Shown here piece by piece: positions 61,766 to 64,000 of a stretch of 64,000 nt of DNA; position 1 is the first letter of the stretch, and each line of letters starts with the position of its first letter. The translations under genes and the position numbers were made by a program. Origin of the DNA: Salibacterium lacus (lineage in GTDB: Bacteria; Bacillota; Bacilli; Bacillales; Marinococcaceae). The stretch spans positions 248,001-312,000 of the forward strand of contig NZ_JBHUML010000003.1 of the NCBI RefSeq assembly GCF_042684865.1. Direction: 5' to 3'. The notes under the pieces were generated by a model. The model worked only from the letters and a program-made list of their open reading frames with translations. It was not told the origin of the DNA and did no database searches.

Positions 61766-63019
61766 ATGACGCATAGACAGATACCGGGAGAAAAGGGGCT
61801 GGATCACACCCTTGATTTATTAGCGGAAGGATTTCATTTTGTCCCGAACCGGCGTGACCATTTACAGTCTAATATCTTTCAGACCCGGGTGATGGGAAAA
61901 AAGGCAATCTGTCTGAGCGGGCAGGAAGCAGCACGCGTTTTTTATGACAATCGTTTTTTTAAACGGAAAGGGGCGGCTCCCAAACGTATTCTGAAGACGT
62001 TGTTCGGACAAAACGGCGTGCAGGGCATGGACGGTGAGGACCATAAACACCGGAAACGGATGTTTTTGTCGCTGATGACCCCCGACCGTCTCCAGGAGCT
62101 TCAGACCATCACCCAAAGGCTTTGGAGACAGAAAGCTGAAGAATGGGAGAGGGCTGAACGAGTTATCCTTTTCGAAGAAGCAGAGGAGATTATGTGCCGT
62201 GCGGCCTGTGAATGGGCTGGCGTGCCGCTTCCCGAAGATGAAGTAAAACAGCGCACGACTGAGTTCAGCCGCATGATTGATGCCTTCGGAGGTACAGGTG
62301 CCCGTCACAAAGAAGGAAAAAGAGCCCGGGAACGTTCCGAGAAATGGATCCAGCAGGTCATCAAGCAGGTACGCTCCCGTGAACTGCAGCCGCCACCTTA
62401 TACAGCGGCTTATCTCATCGCGATGCACACAGAGAGAAACGGACGGAAAATGGATACCGCCACTGCCGCGGTGGAACTGATCAATGTACTGCGGCCGATT
62501 GTTGCGATTGGGCGCTTTATTATGTTTGGTGCCCTGGCTCTTCATGAACATCCGGACGTCGAAGAAAAACTGCGCAGGACGCACGGGGAGTACGCCCGCA
62601 TGTTTGTCCAGGAAGTCCGCCGTTACTACCCATTCGCTCCGTTTACGGGTGCTGTTGTCCGCAAAGACTTTCTCTGGAATGGATATCAATTGAAAAAAGG
62701 CACGCTTGTTATCATGGATATTTACGGCACGAACCACCATCCAGATCTCTGGGAAGACCCTGAGATGTTTCGTCCGGAACGGTTCCGGGACTGGAAAGGT
62801 CATCCGTTCTCCTTTATCCCGCAAGGTGGCAGCGATCATTATACCGGCCATCGCTGCGCGGGAGAATGGATTACCGTCATGCTCATGAAAACAAGCATGG
62901 AGTTTTTAACCGGACAAATAACATATCAGGTGCCGGCGCAGGACTTGCGTTATGATATGGCACGGATGCCGACGCTTCTGAACAGCGGCTTTGTTATCGA
63001 AAATGTCAAAGTTATTTAG
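61766..63019 (+). CDS. CYP152-type fatty acid peroxygenase (cytochrome P450)
   Basis: P450 (417 aa) of the CYP152 class, which uses H2O2 to hydroxylate or decarboxylate fatty acids without a redox partner. The heme thiolate is Cys364 in HRCAGEW. The I-helix shows LRPIVAIG with Arg243 and Pro244, replacing the acid-alcohol pair of normal P450s and binding the fatty acid carboxylate. Gln86 and His93 match the positions of Gln85 and His92 in P450BSbeta; His93 rather than other residues fits a hydroxylase/decarboxylase mix. Stand-alone, with AAGAAGGTG before ATG. Converges with the methyltransferase gene (4-base overlap of ends). Confidence 0.88.
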   Translation: MTHRQIPGEKGLDHTLDLLAEGFHFVPNRRDHLQSNIFQTRVMGKKAICLSGQEAARVFYDNRFFKRKGAAPKRILKTLFGQNGVQGMDGEDHKHRKRMFLSLMTPDRLQELQTITQRLWRQKAEEWERAERVILFEEAEEIMCRAACEWAGVPLPEDEVKQRTTEFSRMIDAFGGTGARHKEGKRARERSEKWIQQVIKQVRSRELQPPPYTAAYLIAMHTERNGRKMDTATAAVELINVLRPIVAIGRFIMFGALALHEHPDVEEKLRRTHGEYARMFVQEVRRYYPFAPFTGAVVRKDFLWNGYQLKKGTLVIMDIYGTNHHPDLWEDPEMFRPERFRDWKGHPFSFIPQGGSDHYTGHRCAGEWITVMLMKTSMEFLTGQITYQVPAQDLRYDMARMPTLLNSGFVIENVKVI

Positions 63020-63687
63020 GGAGTATCTTCTGTGACGACCATAACCGCCATGCCGTCATGCCCTTTTTCGCCGACAGTCTGGAAAGCGGTCGCGCTTACA
63101 CGAGGATCTTCTGCTGCCAGCTCAAAAAAGCGCCGTATGCCGGTATTGCCGGCACTTTCCCGCTTCGCATCCGCCACTGCGCCGCGGCGGACGACATTAT
63201 CACAGACAATCACCGTGCCTTTTTGGGATAAGCGGAGCGCCCACTCGAAATACGACGGCGTGTTCTCCTTATCTGCATCGATGAAAATAAAATCAAACGT
63301 ATCGTTTTCAAGGTCCGGCAGCGTATCCAGTGCCGGCCCCTCCCTCAGTTCAATCAGGTGGTCCAACCCGGCTCGTTGAAAATGGGAACGGGCGGTGGCG
63401 GCATGATGAGCATCCGCCTCCAAAGTAACCAGTCTTCCGTCCGCGGGGAGCGCACCAGCCATCCATAATGTGCTGTAGCCGCCCAGCGTGCCGATTTCAA
63501 GAATGTTTTCCGCCCCGCACATCTGGGCATAGAGTTGCAGCAGTTTTCCCTGGTTCGGGGCGACTTCAATGGAAGGCAGTCCCTCCTCTGCACTCCGCCG
63601 TCGGACGGCTTCCATTTCTACATCTCCAATGTCGAGTGCTTCTGTCAGATAGCGGTCAATGACTTTCCACTCTTCCCGTGATGACAT
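63016..63687 (-). CDS. O-methyltransferase, class I SAM-dependent
   Basis: Small-molecule O-methyltransferase (223 aa) of the COMT/CCoAOMT-like family. Motifs: NILEIGTLGGYSTLW (SAM-binding loop), LVTLEADAHHA (acidic ribose-binding residue), FDFIFIDADKENTPSYFEW (metal-binding Asp) and VIVCDNVVRRG. ATG 63687 is used since AGGTGG lies nine bases before it; the frame is open to 63717. Substrate unknown, catechol-like compounds or similar. Confidence 0.84.
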   Translation of the reverse strand: MSSREEWKVIDRYLTEALDIGDVEMEAVRRRSAEEGLPSIEVAPNQGKLLQLYAQMCGAENILEIGTLGGYSTLWMAGALPADGRLVTLEADAHHAATARSHFQRAGLDHLIELREGPALDTLPDLENDTFDFIFIDADKENTPSYFEWALRLSQKGTVIVCDNVVRRGAVADAKRESAGNTGIRRFFELAAEDPRVSATAFQTVGEKGHDGMAVMVVTEDTP

Positions 63688-63798
63688 GGTACACATCCAC
63701 CTTCCTGTTGATAACATAAAAACATCCTATTAACATAAATCGGAAATAATCGGAACAGATCATTCTCATTTGTCTCTAAAAAAGAAGAGAAACAAGTC

Positions 63799-64000
63799 TT
63801 AAGGCATACGCTGCGCTAACCGGCGGTCAAAGACCTTTGTCGTTTCCTGCAGTGCCTGTTCGAGTTCGCTCGGGACATGCTCGAGCGGATGGGCGGCGTT
63901 GAATGTATGCGTTCCTCCTTCGATGATGGCAAGGGAATGCTGAGCAGCTGTTTTCTCCATCTTTTCAGCCCCTTCCTGGAGCCACTCCCCATCTGCACCC
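63799..64000 (-). CDS. alpha/beta hydrolase, C-terminal part (cut by window end)
   Basis: The last 67 codons of a minus-strand frame without an internal usable start (reading frame begins at 63999, stop TAA at 63799-63801). The segment ends with LAIIEGGTHTFNAAHP, the typical placement of the catalytic His in alpha/beta hydrolases of the dienelactone-hydrolase-like type, followed by a helical C-terminus (PSELEQALQETTKVF). The nucleophile and acid lie outside the window. Confidence 0.65.
   Translation of the reverse strand, partial: GADGEWLQEGAEKMEKTAAQHSLAIIEGGTHTFNAAHPLEHVPSELEQALQETTKVFDRRLAQRMP

Noticed and set aside
61862..62851. Minus-strand open frame of about 329 codons inside the P450 gene
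   Set aside because: Antisense shadow of the CYP152 gene; composition is unlike the neighbouring real proteins.
63816..63998. Minus-strand 60-codon frame at the right edge
   Set aside because: Out of frame with the alpha/beta hydrolase C-terminus (63799-63999), which has a clear family motif.

Overview
The window (about 48-50 % GC by eye, no rRNA or tRNA seen) looks like a chromosomal segment of a spore-forming, probably haloalkaliphilic member of the Bacillaceae. The evidence is: strong AGGAGG-type ribosome binding sites, sigma-A-like promoters and catabolite-responsive (CRE-like) sites; a SleL/YaaH-type spore cortex hydrolase; B. subtilis-like puc, yes-type and ykoS/ykoT-type gene sets; a futalosine menaquinone pathway pair; and extracellular proteins very rich in Asp and Glu. 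I cannot name a species. An eight-base N run at 47830-47837 marks an assembly gap.

Layout. 118-9688 (minus strand) is a purine salvage and catabolism block: a three-subunit xanthine dehydrogenase (pucE, pucD, pucC) with its maturation proteins (pucB, pucA), a purine-type amidohydrolase at the head of that operon, and an upstream SsuA/THI5-type ABC importer. The amidohydrolase leader holds a terminator plus two mutually exclusive helices, i.e. a riboswitch-like attenuator that I do not recognise. 10052-11537 is mqnD and mqnB of the futalosine pathway.

11903-31261 (minus strand) is a polysaccharide, probably pectin, utilisation region: a very large secreted PL9 pectate lyase, a D-tartrate-dehydratase-like enolase-superfamily enzyme, a YesOPQ-like sugar ABC importer, and an operon with a Gfo/Idh/MocA oxidoreductase, a DUF624/YesL protein, a BASS-family and a MATE-like transporter, a YesM/YesN two-component system and two more Gfo/Idh/MocA enzymes. 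Three promoters in this block carry a CRE-like site lying on a TACAAT -10 box, which suggests one carbon-catabolite-controlled regulon.

31600-33441 is adenine deaminase. 33521-40383 (minus strand) is a seven-gene operon that appears to build a dTDP-4-amino-4,6-dideoxyhexose, acetylate it, load it on a lipid carrier, flip it and transfer it outside the membrane (rfbA, rfbB, GT2, GNAT, SMR-like flippase, aminotransferase, DUF6044/YkoS protein): a three-component glycosylation system fused with its own sugar pathway. This is the strongest candidate for a little-described system here.

40808-47409 holds an aldo/keto reductase, an HtrA protease, an SDR, a divergent locus of prepilin-like proteins, and a LOG-family hydrolase. 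47443-47991 holds intergenic repeats around the assembly gap. 47992-54428 has a GH4 6-phospho-beta-glucosidase, a BceAB-type ABC transporter without its usual two-component system, an RpiR regulator and SleL. 54675-64000 has an NFU_N protein, a zinc-ribbon membrane protein pair, an MFS exporter, UV damage endonuclease UvsE, a GNAT, an unknown acidic protein, an SLH surface protein with a duplicated unknown domain, a CYP152 peroxygenase, an O-methyltransferase, and the C-terminus of an alpha/beta hydrolase cut by the window end.

Short palindromic repeats with a GGACACT-like core recur in at least four intergenic gaps.
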